Positions 63,576 to 64,000 of a DNA stretch of 64,000 nt are shown in pieces (position 1 is the first letter of the stretch; the number at the start of each line of letters is the position of its first letter). The position numbers and the translations under genes were made by a program. The DNA comes from UBA961 sp049426725 (GTDB taxonomy: Bacteria; Bacteroidota; Ignavibacteria; Kapaibacteriales; UBA961). The notes below the pieces were generated by a model, which was not told the origin of the DNA, did no database searches, and worked only from the letters and a program-made list of their open reading frames with translations. Location: positions 1 to 64,000 of the forward strand of contig JBMSYN010000004.1 in NCBI GenBank assembly GCA_049426725.1. Direction: 5' to 3'.

Positions 63576-64000
63576 TTAAGGAATCGTGATGCGTTTTCTG
63601 ATGAAGCGGTCATTCCCCAATCGTACTTCCGCCACATAATCTCCCGAAGGCATTGGTCTGCCTTTATCATCTCTTCCATTCCAAGTCAATTGATATTTGC
63701 CTGCGGTTTGTACTCCCTGAAACATAACAGCCACTTCTCTTGCAGCTGTTGAATAGACTATGACTTTAACAGGCATGGCAAACTCAACAACATATGTGAT
63801 TACCGGGGAAACATCTTCGGCAAGACCAAAAAATGTGGCAATTTCATTGAGTCCAATGCTAACGCCACCGCGCATGCCTGTCGGCCTTCCTGTGGGTATT
63901 GCTTGCGAGCGCGCAATCATTTCTTCTCTTTGTACGATGTCTTCAGATCTTGGTTGATAATATTCAGGTGGTAAGTCAAGATTTCTTAAAGCAATCGCAA
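63576..64000 (-). CDS. C-terminal part of a secreted protein with FlgD-like Ig domain (5' end outside the window)
   Basis: The minus-strand frame is open to the window edge (141 codons visible; the first full codon reads from 63998), so the start is missing. The last 70 residues resemble a FlgD-type Ig-like domain (YQLTWNGRDDKGRPMPSGDY, then VAEVRLGNDRFIRKRI), common at the end of secreted Bacteroidota proteins. An internal ATG at 63920 is not the start, because LDLPPEYYQPRSEDIVQREE reads on in frame before it. The stop TAA is adjacent to the stop of the convergent S8 protease. Confidence 0.7.
   Translation of the reverse strand, partial: AIALRNLDLPPEYYQPRSEDIVQREEMIARSQAIPTGRPTGMRGGVSIGLNEIATFFGLAEDVSPVITYVVEFAMPVKVIVYSTAAREVAVMFQGVQTAGKYQLTWNGRDDKGRPMPSGDYVAEVRLGNDRFIRKRITIP

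Noticed and set aside
63918..64000. A possible frameshift or a new start at 63920 in the right-edge gene
   Set aside because: On careful re-reading of the reverse complement the frame is continuous through VQREEMIARSQ to the window edge, so the gene is simply cut by the window.

Overview
The window comes from an AT-rich bacterium of the Bacteroidota/Chlorobi (FCB) group. Four independent signs agree. Two large secreted proteins end in type IX secretion (T9SS) type A sorting domains. The primary sigma factor encoded here is the short form of about 286 aa typical of that group. Promoters fit the Bacteroidota pattern TTTG, about 20 bases, TAnnTTTG, including one exact copy in front of tRNA-Cys. 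Secreted proteins combine IgGFc-binding-like and HYDIN-type domains with sorting tails. Candidatus Kapabacteria or Ignavibacteria-like lineages would fit, but the genus cannot be fixed by reading alone.

Layout. 1-3467 is most of a subtilisin-like protease with FG-GAP repeats (minus strand, cut by the window edge). 3.5-6.5 kb holds two envelope coiled-coil proteins, PhoH and a methyltransferase. 6.5-11.6 kb (minus) holds a DJ-1 family protein, an orphan nuoF, an unknown membrane-anchored protein, a histone H1-like protein and RNase G. 11.8-15.2 kb holds grpE, dnaJ, a ComEA-like protein and a cysteine desulfurase. 15.5-23.8 kb is an envelope cluster: a small Cys/Lys-rich secreted protein, a GldM-like anchored periplasmic protein, two large outer-membrane proteins, a VWA-OmpA protein and a tyrosine recombinase with a degenerate active site. 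23.8-34.3 kb holds a DUF547-like secreted protein, panC, a 1420-aa IgGFc-binding/HYDIN protein, purK, a CCA-adding-type enzyme, a MEMO protein and an NlpC/P60 lipoprotein. 34.3-40.7 kb holds hslO, a polyprenol-type glycosyltransferase, a small outer-membrane protein, an aldo/keto reductase and dxs. 40.8-47.8 kb holds rpmH-rnpA-yidD-thiolase, secD-secF-STAS and purA. 47.7-56.5 kb holds a SpoU methyltransferase, an acid-phosphatase-like enzyme, a minus-strand group tRNA-Cys-efp-accB-accC-gcvH, an amino acid permease, a methyltransferase, rpoD and gatC. 56.6-64 kb holds murA, an EnvC-like protein, a histidine kinase, a second S8 protease with a T9SS tail and the end of another secreted protein.

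The genes serve three broad jobs. Housekeeping genes cover translation, chaperones, fatty-acid initiation, purine, pantothenate and isoprenoid synthesis and protein export. A second set builds and watches the envelope (Sec, EnvC/MurA, OmpA, barrels, the GldM-like protein). A third set consists of exported proteins and proteases. I saw no phage, insertion sequence, CRISPR array or restriction locus.

Two structural habits recur. Intrinsic terminator hairpins often lie 6-42 bases before the next start codon on the same strand. Convergent genes commonly overlap or abut at their 3' ends instead of sharing a terminator. The best candidate for an undescribed system is the 15.5-22.8 kb envelope cluster.
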